Source of the DNA: Oehlia diaphana
Lineage: Eukaryota > Glomeromycota > Glomeromycetes > Glomerales > Glomeraceae
Reading direction: 5' to 3'
NCBI GenBank assembly: GCA_003833135.1
Contig: QZLH01001001.1
Coordinates: 7,249-37,635, forward strand
Length of the DNA stretch: 30,387 nt
A model generated the notes under the pieces. That model was not told the origin of the DNA, ran no database searches, and saw nothing but the letters and a program-made list of their open reading frames with translations. The position numbers were made by a program, and so were the translations under genes. Within the stretch, counting starts at the first letter, position 1. Every line of letters starts with the position of its first letter. Shown in pieces: positions 10,210 to 20,883 of this stretch.

Positions 10210-10787
10210 ATACTTTTCTTTGGCAGCTAACATTAAATAACCAACGAATTCAATGAATTGGCAAAATCTGAGATCGAAAAATTAATATTATTTTTTAGTT
10301 GAATCGTATAACTAAATTGTAATCGTGGCAATTCTTTTCTTAACGTACAGTATTTTATTTTATAATGACATTCATTATTGTATTACAAATTTTTTATGAT
10401 TATGCTTTTCTTGATTTAATCTAAAATTTTGAAAATATTAAGTTAACAACTATATCAAAACATTTATTGTTTAAAACACAAATAAGACGTACCATGTTAA
10501 GTATTAAATTAATTTTGGTTAGACTGATTCTCTGATGTAACAATAATTTGATGCAACAACATGTAATTTTGACCATTTTAATTTTGATTTCATGTATAGT
10601 TCGGTTTTCTGTAACTTGATAAGAGTCTATCCTATTGTAAATAAAGTTTATTTAAACTCGTCAGAGATGTTGTGAATTTCTACATCAAAGTGTTCCATTA
10701 TTCGTATATATTGTTTTATTAGAAAATTATTTTTTCCATAAAATTTTGGTCAAATGATCTAATAATTCCTATCATTTTTTATATTTT
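10210..10787. other. non-coding stretch
   Basis: AT-rich downstream region of the 9414 gene. AATAAA-like words occur near 10639. No gene is supported. Confidence 0.4.
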
Positions 10788-11089
10788 TTATGTATCGCTC
10801 TCATTGATTTCTGATGAATGCAAAGTTCCTCTTTGTAAGAAGCGCCCCAAAAGCTTCCTTGCATTTTTAATAAGGCTTTCCCACCAGTAAGGTTTTTTCA
10901 ATATTTAACTGCTTTAATTTGATAGTTCATTGAGTTGCGTCTAACACTTACTATCAACTCAAGAATTTTTTCATTGGCAGAGTATTCCATGCATAATGAT
11001 GCCAACAGACTTTCTAAGACGGCGTAACCATTAGTGATACTGTAAATATCATCTAGGACTTCTAATATATCTATCTTCTGGGATATCAT
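10788..11089 (-). pseudogene. gene fragment, probably frameshifted
   Basis: From ATG at 11087-11089 a 63-residue helical frame (ILEVLDDIYSITNGYAVLES, then LLASLCMEYSANEKILELIV) runs to TGA at 10898. Just beyond, a shifted frame reads ILKKPYWWESLIKNARKLLG, then RFLQRGTLHSSEINESDT and TAA at 10788. The original frame after the TGA also stays open for about 40 codons. Both pieces look like protein, so one gene with a frameshift or stop, or an unseen intron, is likely. A GTAAGT at 10946-10951 could be a donor. No domain was recognised. Confidence 0.38.
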
Positions 11090-11985
11090 TGAAAAAAAAA
11101 AATATGCTAATCTTTAGTGAAATCAGATGCCTGAATCGTCTTAGCCGAGATTAATGGTGACAAACATTTTTTGGTTGTTTCAGTTTTAGGCTTTTTTTCG
11201 TTAAAAGATTCTTCTCAATGAATAAATAAATAAAATGAAAGAAACATTTTAATAAAAAAAGTAAGCGTGTAATAGATGATTGCGATAGAGTATTGTTATC
11301 ATCCATGAGATGCACCAATCTGTTATACTTATGATATTAAATATATCACGTGGATTACTTGTGTTACATATAAATATAAATTGTTATTGGATAAGCATTG
11401 TATCGTGACTTAGTTCACGTGGAATCTATTGGATAAGCATATAATACGGGAGAATATAAAATTAACCAACCCAATTAATCCGATCGATTGTATTACTAGT
11501 GTTACATTTTTATGTTCTGCGCCTGCATTTCAATTAATTAAAAATATGATAATAAATAAACAAAAAAAGTTTAATTTAGAATTAGCCTTTTTTTAAAAAA
11601 ATCATAAGAAATTCAATCAATCATAACTGGAATACCAAATTTTAGGACAAAGTACATCGTATTTAAAGGCGTAAATCCAGGATTTTATTATTAATATATA
11701 TATATTTCTTTTTTTTAAAAAAAAAGACATTACTGGTATATAATATATTGCATAAATAAACGAAAAACTTTTCAAGAACAAATTTCTACTTATAAAGAGC
11801 ATAAATTAAAGTAGCATTTTATTTAAATATTTATTAAATTTCTGCCTAAAAAAAAATAATAAAAACCAATAAAACATGCGAAATAAAGTAAAGAAATTAA
11901 TAAAATTAATTCCTAAATTATTAAATCTTATGTAACAATTAAAGCCATCTAAATGATTCATTTGAAAAGTGAGTTCGCAAATATT
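11090..11985. other. non-coding stretch
   Basis: AT-rich. Two TTGGATAAGCAT words (about 11388 and 11430) lie near each other with ACGTGGA words. The 61-codon minus-strand frame near 11617-11802 is chance-like. No gene is supported. Confidence 0.4.
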
Positions 11986-12543
11986 CTAGGGAGATTTATT
12001 CGAATAGGCATGATCTTGTTGAATCAGATTTCGAATATCTGAACTAGAGATAATAATAGTTGCACGAGGAGAACTTATAGTAATTCCGAGTGAATTAAGT
12101 AAAGGAAATGCATTACTAGAATTTTGATCGTTGCATTGCGGGTAAAAATGTGGGGAGGAAACGTTATTGGGCGCAGTTTGATGATTATTATGACCAACTT
12201 TATCGTTTGAAGCGTCACAGGAAATTTGTTGCTGAAAATGATTATGGCCAATAGAAATAATATCGGTATTGTTTGAAGTGCTATAGGACATAGATTGCTG
12301 ATGATAATCATTATGGTCAGTGAATGTGTTTATATGTGTAGGATGTGTAGGAAAAGTATCATTGTTCAACCCGGAAATATCATCATTGCAGTTGCAAGAA
12401 GGAACATAGCAGTTATTATTTGAAAAACGCCCCGCTTGAGTAGCATTTGTTACAGTCGTTTGCGGAAAATTATTGTTAATGGATCCACCGGTAATATTGA
12501 ATCCGTGAACATTATTATTGTAATTATTGTGTAAAGGATTCAT
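11986..12543 (-). CDS. Asn-rich low-complexity protein, 185 residues
   Basis: On the minus strand, the ATG at 12541-12543 opens a 185-residue frame to TAG at 11986-11988. I prefer this start over the ATG at 12603 because the protein-like composition (MNPLHNNYNNN) begins here and the 20 preceding codons are AT-biased. The protein is rich in Asn, Ser, His, Gln and Thr, with Cys-containing CYVPSCNCNDD, QQ/HNH patches, and a more ordered Leu/Ile/Ser end (LNSLGITISSPRATIII). It has no signal peptide, membrane segment or catalytic motif. Such composition is typical of disordered regions in fungal regulators, so it may be one exon of a larger protein. It stands alone with AT-rich flanks. Confidence 0.55.
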   Translation of the reverse strand: MNPLHNNYNNNVHGFNITGGSINNNFPQTTVTNATQAGRFSNNNCYVPSCNCNDDISGLNNDTFPTHPTHINTFTDHNDYHQQSMSYSTSNNTDIISIGHNHFQQQISCDASNDKVGHNNHQTAPNNVSSPHFYPQCNDQNSSNAFPLLNSLGITISSPRATIIISSSDIRNLIQQDHAYSNKSP

Positions 12544-12607
12544 GTAAAAAAAAATATATCTAATATTAATAAAGTCTTTAACTGAACTTTTTAAATATGA
12601 CAACGAA

Positions 12608-12700
12608 ATGTTGAAAATGATAGGATTTTTTAAACTTGAAATTGGAAACGATATGGGTTTAAATAAAAAAATTGTAGATGATCTGATTACACAAATTTAA
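12608..12700 (+). CDS. 30-residue open frame, possible exon
   Basis: MLKMIGFFKLEIGNDMGLNK continues with KIVDDLITQI and TAA. The frame is open upstream to about 12560 (KSLTELFKYDNE), so it could be the end of an exon. The amphipathic pattern looks protein-like. It is antisense to the region upstream of the Asn-rich gene. No family was recognised. Confidence 0.22.
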   Translation: MLKMIGFFKLEIGNDMGLNKKIVDDLITQI

Positions 12701-14427
12701 CTTGGCACTTATTCTGACCCATTTAACCCATTTACATTCATTGATCCGAAGAGGGAAATTTAAAAGTAAAACTAACAGTTAAATGACATCTAAATTTAGA
12801 TAATTGTATTTACAAATTTTGTTAAAAGTTATTGGTCCGAAGTATAACAAAGAACTATGCAAAATGATAAAAAGTTACATTGTTGATACATTTTTTTATA
12901 TTTTTTAGTTAAATATCAAGGTAGTTGGATACTATTTCGAAGCGCATACCGGTAAGCTAGACACGATTGTTTTCTCATACATTTTATGATAAATAATGAA
13001 CATATAAAGTTTTATTGAATGAAGAATTGTTAGAGAATTAAATATTATAATTTAATACTAAGATAATAAATAAATTTATTAGTTGAAAAAGCTTCAAATC
13101 ATAACTTTATTTAGTCAATTTCTCTGACATGTACTCATTGTTATGTTTCACAAACCTATATGCATAAAAAAATAGAAATCGATTGATTCGAAAAAAAAAA
13201 ATATATTTTTTTCGCTAATAATAATAACAACTGCTTGGTGCTAATAATTATATTCAAAAATGTTAAAAATGCGTTAAATATTTTTTTTTTTTTTTTTTTT
13301 TTAGTAAATAGTAATTAATTCGTAACTGAAATTCAGACTCAAATTTGTGAGTACCAACCACAAGTTCATATGGTATGATAAGGTCAACCTACTATCGATC
13401 ACTTCATATTTTAAAACGACTAGAAAAATGATCGGCAAAATGGGCGGCGCAATATTCAACGATCTCATGAGATGAGAGACAAGTTGAACGATATAGAAAG
13501 CATGTCATATTATAGTTACTGTATAAACAGTGATAAAAAAAAGAGTTTTAATGATTATTGATAATTGAAAGCCACAATTTTTTTAATTTTAGTAATAAAA
13601 AAATTTTATAAGATTTAAGTTGTCGGTTAAGCTGCAGTCCTATGCATGTACAATGTACAGAATCACAATCATTCCAAACACATAACTCGGAATACGCCCG
13701 CCTTTCTGACATCACTATAGTAATAAATGATAAGTATTTGCATAAAATTTAACCAAATTCATAATTTATGTATACGATCTTTATTATGAAAATGCAATAG
13801 AATTTAAATCGCTTGATTCTTTTTACATCTGAGAAGGTGATTTTTCAACATAAATGAATCGGATTTTATTGAAATTTTGGCGCAAATATGTCAATAGTTG
13901 ATAGTATAAATAATTCTCATAAATAAGGTTTAATAAGTGTTTTTTCTGATAATCCCATTTAGATTAACCTCTGTATATTTTGGCTAATAGATAATGCTAA
14001 CTAGACTTTTTTAATCATATTAATAATTCATTTTTGGCCACTCCCATCGATGCAGTCGGCGCAGCATAACACAATTGCCGCATTGCGGTTGCTCTTTTTA
14101 TTTTATTTTTTTTTAAAAAAAAAAATCCTTTTTTTACCGGTTTTTTATAAATTGAAATTTTTTTCTGAATTTTTTTTTAATATTTTTTTTAATATTTTTT
14201 TTTTTTCTTCAGTTTAACCCGAAAAAAATTTTTTAATCAATTTTTATTGGTTTTGATTTTAGTTCAATAATTTTTTATATTATTATACATTTTGTTGAAT
14301 TTTTGTTTATAAATTATTAGTAATTAATTAACGCCAATAAAAAAGACTTTGCTATTATTTTTTTTATAGTTCACTTTTTATTGTAATTTTTTTGGTTGTC
14401 AACATAAAAAATAATTAATTATATTCC
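12701..14427. other. long non-coding stretch
   Basis: Mostly AT-rich with long A and T runs (a T run at 13281-13302; a T-rich block at 14100-14300). A small GC-richer island at 14040-14095 (GCAGTCGGCGCAGCA...) is open on both strands for about 20 codons but has no start or splice context I trust. A 15-residue frame at 13427 (MIGKMGGAIFNDLMR) is noted only. Confidence 0.4.
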
Positions 14428-14520
14428 ATGATACTATCACGCTGTCATACTTCCATTGCAACACAACATGCTACAGCGAGTGATGACCCATCTGCATTTG
14501 TAGTAGCGACTGATAATTGA
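14428..14520 (+). CDS. 30-residue open frame, possible exon
   Basis: From ATG the frame reads MILSRCHTSIATQHATASDD, then PSAFVVATDN and TGA. It is GC-richer than the flanks with an even codon mix. No promoter, signal peptide or homologue was recognised. It may be a relic exon. Confidence 0.2.
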   Translation: MILSRCHTSIATQHATASDDPSAFVVATDN

Positions 14521-14824
14521 ATTATATTAGTTTAAATAACAATGCAAATGCTTTCGTATTATTTATATTATATTTTATTTATATTTTTTTGAAATATTTA
14601 GATTTCAATTACGGTTCTTGTTTATAAGCAAGGAGTTTATGTCTAATTACATATGTACATTGTTAACACTTTACTAGAAATGAAAGAAATGAAAGTAAAA
14701 AAAAAAAAAAATAATTTGTCCATTTACATGCATTATTTATTAAATATTTCATGAACGACGGAGATAATAATATTATCTTTAATTCTTGCTTCCGATTAGT
14801 TCATTTGTTTATCAAACATTAAGA

Positions 14825-15076
14825 TTATACGCTTGAAGTATAGTTATCTAATAAATCTTTATTCGATTGTCTTTTTTTAGTGATAAAATTCCGGAAAAAT
14901 CCGGAATTTTTGAAAATCTCGATGTACAGTAAAATTTTATGTTCCGAATCTTTTAAGATAACTCGATAATATATATCCTTAGATGGTAAATTTTGAGCGG
15001 AGACCGTCTCTAGAATTTGTACTACCACCACGAAATATATTAATATGATTAATCCTGCATCCATAAATGAAGTCAT
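14825..15076 (-). CDS. small secreted protein candidate, 83 residues
   Basis: The minus-strand frame encodes an N-terminal hydrophobic segment (residues 8-22, LIILIYFVVVV core), then ETVSA and QNLPSK. This fits a signal peptide with cleavage after Ala27 (V-S-A). The predicted mature part is 56 residues, basic, without Cys, with a dibasic KKR at 67-69 that could be a Kex2-type site. Cleavage there would leave a 14-residue tail containing an N-glycosylation sequon (NYT, 78-80). A TTTATAT box lies about 30-40 bases upstream of the ATG. Small secreted proteins of this size are common candidate effectors or signals in plant-associated fungi. Function is unknown. It could alternatively be a single-pass membrane protein if the leader is not cut. 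Confidence 0.5.
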   Translation of the reverse strand: MTSFMDAGLIILIYFVVVVQILETVSAQNLPSKDIYYRVILKDSEHKILLYIEIFKNSGFFRNFITKKRQSNKDLLDNYTSSV

Positions 15077-15670
15077 TCATGTTTTGCACGTGCAAACCAA
15101 CGGATATAAAGAAAAATACCTTTTTTCTTTCATCTACAGTACTGTATATTATATGTTGATCACGTTGATCTCAATAAGACTATAAAGCTAAAAGAAATGT
15201 ATTTTCTCACGTCTAACTTGATTTATTATACTATGTTTCAGTTGAAAGTTTTTAAAGGTAAAACAATACATAAGTATTATGATTCTTAAATTTGATTTTA
15301 CAATAGGAGTTTTGATTTTAAAACTTTGATATTGTACATAAAAATATATCAATTAGATATGTATTTTTTATTTGTTATATATTTTTTTTTTTTCGTATAA
15401 GATTTAGTAAATTTACAATTTTTAATCTAACTTGATATTTTATTAAAATAATCAAATAGGTTTTTTTTTCCTTCTTTATTGAATTTTTTATTACGAAATG
15501 CAATATATTACTAGTACTTTTTTTGATTTTGTATTTTTCATCTTTCTTTTAGTGTGGTTTCACTTTTTCTTTCTGATATTTTTTATTTTTTGATATATTT
15601 TGATATAATCGAGTTTTATTCAATCTAATTTTATTAAACAAAATTTTCCCTTACTTTAATCATCACTTAC
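15077..15670. other. non-coding stretch
   Basis: AT-rich between two minus-strand coding pieces. It could be intron or intergenic sequence. No RNA or repeat was seen. Confidence 0.35.
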
Positions 15671-15769
15671 CTTCTCGTCATGCATGCATGGGAACAAATG
15701 ATCGAAAACATGTGATTTATTGTCTCATGATTTGAATTAACAATTAAAAAATTTCCGAATACAGACCAA
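15671..15769 (-). CDS. internal exon, unknown protein
   Basis: A 99-base exon is bounded by acceptor ATCGCAG (from 15770 upward) and a strong GTAAGTGATG donor (from 15670 downward). It reads WSVFGNFLIVNSNHETINHM, then FSIICSHACMTR. The same frame is open above the acceptor (FLIPNRIFDSYKFEIHEIWI, about 15789-15870) after a TAA, which might be a neighbouring exon or decayed sequence. The distance to the 83-residue gene at 15076 is about 600 bases, so it may be separate. No domain was recognised. Confidence 0.38.
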
Positions 15770-17129
15770 CTGCGATGTTAGGAAAAAGTTACGATCCAAA
15801 TCTCGTGGATTTCGAACTTATATGAGTCAAAAATCCTATTGGGAATAAGGAAACGCTTTTCTTTTACAATAAATAAAAAAAAAGAAAATTTATAAGTCAA
15901 AAACTATTTTAATAGCTTTTAACAATTGAACTGAACCAGTTCCGAACTGGTTCCAAAGACTGGTTTAAAATATGCTCAACATCAAAATTATGATGACCAT
16001 GAACCAACTGTTGTCCAATCAAAATTTTTTTAATTCATCATCAACACATGCTCTACTTGTGTCTTTAATTTGACACATGTAGCTCATATTTTTCTTAATG
16101 GGAACCGATGCGGAACTGATGGGAAACCGAAATGGAATTGGACGAACCGTCCCCATCCTTATAAATAGGTAAGTCGTAAATATTAAAATATAATTATTGA
16201 TTTATTTTACTGTATATGTACATATACTAATTAACAAATTTCAAAGATTTTCTTAAAATATAAAAGGTACTTTCCTATAAGCTCAAAAATCAATTCTTCG
16301 AATTCATAATTATTTCTATGCACAGTAGATTTAGACTATTAGTAATTTTATTAAGTATCTTATCCCCACGATCTTATCCGGATTGCCAATTAAAATGATG
16401 GCAATCTTTAAATAAATCAATATTAATTTTATCATCTAGAATAACACATGTAGCCAAAATTAATTGGTTTAAGTGCATTGTTTAATTTAAATTTATTAAT
16501 AATTGCTAAAACTATTAGATTATTACTTATTAGGGTACAAAATATCGCTTTAAAATTCATATTGTAGATTTGCGCGATACTAGTGATGTTGACTTAACTG
16601 AAACCAAATGTTAAAATTGTTTCAACATTTGTTATTTTTGTTTTAGCTAATTGTTGTAATTGTTGTAAGGCTATAATAAAGTTTAAATGATTGTTTGCTA
16701 AAATTAACTTTTGTATACAATATGCATTTGATAACAGAATTATTTTTATTGTTTGTAATAAAATAAAATTTTTTTGTTAAAATTAAATTTTCTGAGATCA
16801 GTTTCCTAGGAAATAAAAAATCAGACATGTGATCAAATTTAAATTTTTATCAGCAACGTTGGTTTTACTTTAATTATAATTCTATTAAACCACCAATTAA
16901 GTCAGAATCACTACACAGTACATGATTTAAGCCGGATTGTGTTATTGTATATAATATATTTCTGGAGATTATTTATATTATTGTTTTTTAATTGTAAATA
17001 CTAAATAGTTATTAGATGGAGAATAGAGTGGTTGAAGACAGATATCAATGCTAATAATAATAATTTCAGTATTGGATGTTTAATAAACAAATCAGTCATT
17101 AAAATCCTGTATATTCCTAATCGACTATA
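15770..17129. other. mostly non-coding, with a worn GGTTCC-rich repeat
   Basis: Bases about 15925-16160 carry near-palindromic AACCAGTTCCGAACTGGTT and several GGAACCGA/GGAAACCG words. These resemble in style the element at 29191-29416, but without ends I can define. A short inverted pair (CAAATGTT / AACATTTG) lies near 16608-16632. Near 16575 there is a fragment like the tail of the CaaX repeat units (GACTTAACTGA). No gene is supported. Confidence 0.35.
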
Positions 17130-17536
17130 CAATAATTGATAATAATATTCTAACGTTAAAATTTATACCGAGCTATGATACAGATATTTATGGGATTACA
17201 TAATAGGAACCTATTACTAAGATTTTAATACTTTGTAAAAATGGTCATTTTATTCATTTTATTACTTGATCATTTTGGTGATGGGTAGTCTAAAATTATT
17301 TGTGAGATCTACTGTAATTCGTTAATATTGTCTACAGTATACGTCAGACTAATCCTCCTTTTTTATTATTTAGTCAATTTTTAAAATATGTTTATTGGAA
17401 CTTTGGTTCTCATGATATTTTAAAACATGTGTATGTTTTACCATTTTAGTAATTATAAAACAACATTTGTAACAACAAGAAAAGTCGATCTAATCATGGA
17501 TTTTTCATGATAATATTCACTTGACACTTGACGTTT

Positions 17537-17621
17537 TATAAATAGGTAACAGGTAACGAGTATATACTATTAGCTCTAAACGTCAGAGCCAGAGTTACAT
17601 AATGCCGGCTGGTATAGTCTA
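17537..17621 (+). promoter_or_regulatory. unit 1 upstream TATA block
   Basis: TATAAATAGG (17537) is followed by CAGAGCCAGAGTTACATAAT and an ATG (17602) opening only six codons (MPAGIV, stop). It is conserved in units 2 and 4 and partly in unit 3, about 0.75 kb before the CaaX start. It could be the promoter and leader of a longer transcript, a non-coding RNA, or a decayed small gene. Confidence 0.45.
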
Positions 17622-18195
17622 AAAAAGGAAGGATCTACACACTAATTCAACCTATTTATATCATGGGATCTGCGATGATAACAATTGTAATAAGTAATAA
17701 TAGTTAATGGAAATCATTGTTTCTTTATATATATTACATTATTATATATATATATACATTTTCTTTGTAAATGAAAAGTAACACAAAATCTACATTCTTG
17801 ACTAACTAAAAAAATTATTTATAATTTTTACTATTTTTTCATATCATTACCCACGTAGTGATCCTTAACAAAATCGGCTAAACCCATTCTGATTGTAATC
17901 CTAATTTAATAATAAGAATTGTTGTAAATCCTATTTAGGTAGATTTACGTCTTGAAAACTTTTCTGAAATGGTAAATAGAAAAAAAACATAAAAATGGAG
18001 TGGAAGGTGGTCTATTTACTTAGTATTACTTTTGATTGGAAGCTAAAAATATAAAAATTGCAATTGCATCAAATAATAACAATTTAAACTCGTAACATTT
18101 AGGGATGTTCTAAGAAAAAGAATATCAAGATATCCTGATATAATCGGATTAGAATTTTTTAGTATTATTCTTGATTTTCGTTTGTTTTGAATTAT

Positions 18196-18203
18196 TATAA
18201 ATA
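18196..18203 (+). promoter_or_regulatory. TATA box, CaaX gene 1
   Basis: TATAAATA followed by TGACTTCGATTTCGC, kept in all four units. The start codon is 127 bases beyond the box. The A/C-rich leader (CTCAAACAAACAAA..CTTCACAAAGTCAA) looks like a 5' untranslated region. Confidence 0.6.
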
Positions 18204-18329
18204 TGACTTCGATTTCGCTTTCAAATTTTCTACCAAATAAAAAATCTCTCAAATAAAAAAAAAGTTACCTACTCAAACAAACAAAAAAACTTCACAAAGT
18301 CAACTAATTTAAAAACAGACCGAATCAAA

Positions 18330-18428
18330 ATGAATCCAATCGCTAGTACTAAACCAGCTGTTATTGTCGTTTCTGCTGAAGTGACTGAAAAGCCGGCTCA
18401 ACCTACCAACTCATGCTCTATTATGTAA
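18330..18428 (+). CDS. CaaX pheromone-precursor-like peptide, copy 1
   Basis: A 32-residue frame starts MNPIASTKPAVI and ends VVSAEVTEKPAQPTNSCSIM, TAA. The C-terminal Cys-Ser-Ile-Met is a CaaX box. Met as last residue favours farnesyltransferase, with later removal of SIM and carboxyl methylation. Precursors of fungal a-factor-type pheromones are short, start with a plain leader and end this way. Many basidiomycete ones are cut at a pair of charged residues before the mature part. Here Glu20-Lys21 precedes PAQPTNSC, giving a possible eight-residue lipopeptide. The frame has its own TATA box and leader, no upstream splice acceptor is needed, and there is no signal peptide or membrane segment. 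It has Ser6 and Pro9. Ras/Rho or G-gamma tails also end in CaaX but belong to much longer proteins. Confidence 0.72.
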   Translation: MNPIASTKPAVIVVSAEVTEKPAQPTNSCSIM

Positions 18429-18840
18429 ACGAAAGTTTACTTTGAAATGAAAAAGTTTTACTCTACAATTGTTCTTTTATTACTTCCGACGGATAACTGA
18501 CGAACGGAATATTCCTCTATTACTGGCCTGATGTTTATTATCTACAAGAATGAATCAATATATTTTTATTAATTTTAATTTATCTTATTATTTATATCAG
18601 TCCTAATTTTCTTTTTGAATTAAAGTATTTTCTTTAATATTTATATCGCATTTTTCTTATATCTCAACTCTTATATTTGTAACACGTGATTTACAATTAC
18701 TATAGTTACACAGATCGTTTACCTAGTCGTAAATGTACCTTATTTTATTTTAATAATAAAAATTTTGAATCGTAATTTATTAATTTGTTACAAAATTTAA
18801 ATGTGTATCGTTTTTAAATGTTTATATTAATGAATTTTCT

Positions 18841-19331
18841 CCGCACATTCGAATCCTCTAATAACAAAATACAGAAATTTTAAGTAAAAAACTTTTTTAA
18901 AGTTATAATTCTGTAAGTTAAGTCGGCATCACTATAATATTAAGAGTGGTATTTATGAAGAGGTATATGAAATTCATTATTATTTATGTTCATTTAATTT
19001 TTGTGAAAAAGTTTTCTTTTGTTTGAAGATTTTATTTATCAACCATAATTTAAAATTCTACTTTAATCCAGTATTTTCTCATTATTTTTTGAAAATAAAT
19101 TTTTCTTTCGACAATTTTTAAAGTAATGTTTAAAAAGACTTGAAAATTTCTTTTTTTTTATAATATTACCTGTACGAAAAATTTTCTTTTACGTATCCAG
19201 TCTGTTATTATTACAATTAGTTAGTTAGTAGACTTTATATTACAATTTTCATTTCATTTTTTTTTTCAAAGCCAATAATAAATCTTATTTCATGATATAC
19301 AGTAAATTATAAATCCAAGATTTAATTTCAT
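18841..19331. repeat. inverted segment in unit 1 tail
   Basis: This 491-base stretch is the reverse complement of 21264-21909 in unit 2. Its left junction follows ATTAATGAATTTTCT, the same word that precedes the forward segment in unit 2. Units 3 and 4 keep the forward order, so unit 1 is the derived one. The adjoining CAATTAACTGACGGTGTCAA (from 19379) is also reversed relative to 21910-21935, implying more than one rearrangement. Confidence 0.65.
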
Positions 19332-20005
19332 ATTATATACTGTATATATTACTATATATATATATTTCAATTTAAGCAATTCAATTAACTGACGGTGTCA
19401 AAGTCACTTTTATTATAATATTTTTTTAATTATATTATTAATATAAACTCGTAAATAAGTATCTAATTTTATTGCATGAGTCATACGCACCATACACGTC
19501 ATACTATACAATAAATAGTGATAAGATTGATTACAATAGTGGTTATCGTTAATACCGATCAACTTAGAAGGAAAAAAAAATGGCAAAATTGAATTGTGTT
19601 ATAATTGATAACTATACACTAACTACTAAGATTTTAATACTTGTTTTATTCATTTTATTACTTGACTCGTTTAATGATTTTGATAGACTGAATTCAGGTA
19701 AATTTGACGGTGGCAAATTTGTTCAATGTGATGAATAATCCAAATTTTTTTTTAGAAACTAGTACTGCAATTCAGTTCATTAATATTGTTTACAGTATAA
19801 TTTATAATTACGTTAGACTAATACTCCTTTTTTCTTATTTATAATATTTTTAACAATTTCAGAATATGTTTATTGGAACATCAGTTCTCAAATTCTAAAT
19901 TCTAAACCATGTGTATAATTTTACTATTTTAGCAATGTTAGAACAACATTTGTAACAACAAGAAAGGACGATCTCATCATAAACACTTAATATAATATTC
20001 CGTTT

Positions 20006-20190
20006 TATAAATAGGTATAAACAAGAGTACTATTAGCTCGCCTCTTCAGAGCCAGAGTTACATAATGCCAGCTAGCATTATTAAAAAAGGAAGGATCCAC
20101 ACATTAGTTTTAGGTTCATTCAACCTATTTATGCAAATAACGATTAATGATATCATGAGATCTGCGAGATACAACAATTGTAATAAGTAA
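20006..20190 (+). promoter_or_regulatory. unit 2 upstream TATA block with a 41-codon frame
   Basis: TATAAATAGG at 20006 leads to AGAGCCAGAGTTACATAATG. In this unit the ATG at 20065 opens 41 codons (MPASIIKKGRIHTLVLGSFN...) to TAA at 20188-20190. In units 1 and 4 the same frame stops after six codons and in unit 3 after sixteen. The long frame is thus probably chance, and the conserved thing is the DNA or RNA. Confidence 0.4.
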
Positions 20191-20662
20191 TAATAATTAA
20201 TGGCAAATCATTGTTATATATATATATATATATTATATTTATATACATTTTCTTTGTAAATGAAAAGTAACACAAATTTTACATTCTTGACTAACTATAT
20301 CATGTATTAAAATTACCCACGTAGTGATCCTTAACAAAATCGGTTAAATTAATTTCTGATTGTAATCCTAATTTAATAATAAGAATTGTTGTAATTTGGA
20401 CACCCCATTTAGGTAGATTTACGTCCTTGAACTTTTCTGAAATGGTAAATAGAAAATAAAAGCATAAATTGGAGGGGTAGGACTGGAAGGTGGTTATTAT
20501 TACTTTTGATTGGAAGCTAAAAACATAATATTTGCAATTGCATCCGTCTAATAATAACAATTTAAACTCATAACATTTAGGGATGTTCTAAGAAAAGATA
20601 TCCCGATATAATCAGATTAGAATTTCTAGTATTATTCTCGATTTTCGTTTGTCTCGAATTAT

Positions 20663-20670
20663 TATAAATA
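20663..20670 (+). promoter_or_regulatory. TATA box, CaaX gene 2
   Basis: TATAAATA with the conserved TGACTTCGATTTC downstream. The start codon is 115 bases beyond the box. Confidence 0.6.
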
Positions 20671-20784
20671 TGACTTCGATTTCTCTTTCAAATTTTCTTT
20701 CAAATAAAAAAATCTATTAAATAAAAAAAAAATACCTACTCAAACAAATAAAAAACTTCACAAAGTCAACTAATTTGAATCAAA

Positions 20785-20883
20785 ATGAATCCAATCGCTA
20801 ACACTAAAACAGCTGTTATTGTCGTTTCTGCTGAAGTGACTGAAAAGCCGGCTCAACCTACCAACTCATGCTCTATCATGTAA
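20785..20883 (+). CDS. CaaX pheromone-precursor-like peptide, copy 2
   Basis: This is the same 32-residue plan as copy 1. It differs only by Asn6 for Ser and Thr9 for Pro, and its residues 13-32 are identical. The Ile31 codon is ATC rather than ATT, a silent change next to the CaaX end. The conserved leader just before the ATG is 12 bases shorter than in copy 1. The tail of this unit carries the 159-bp MITE at 21991. The family reading (farnesylated pheromone-like precursor) is inferred from the CSIM end, the short length and the array; there is no direct proof. Confidence 0.72.
   Translation: MNPIANTKTAVIVVSAEVTEKPAQPTNSCSIM

Noticed and set aside
17584..17612. CAGAGCCAGAGTTACATAATGCC block as a tRNA or LTR primer-binding site
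   Set aside because: No cloverleaf or B-box is present, and no LTRs flank it.
18330..18428. CaaX frame as last exon of a Ras/Rho or G-gamma gene
   Set aside because: Each copy has a TATA box and leader directly upstream, the ATG is conserved, there is no conserved acceptor just before the frame, and no GTPase or coiled-coil exon was seen in any unit.
20065..20190. 41-codon MPAS... frame in unit 2 as a second gene
   Set aside because: The same position stops after 6 or 16 codons in the other units, so the frame is not conserved.
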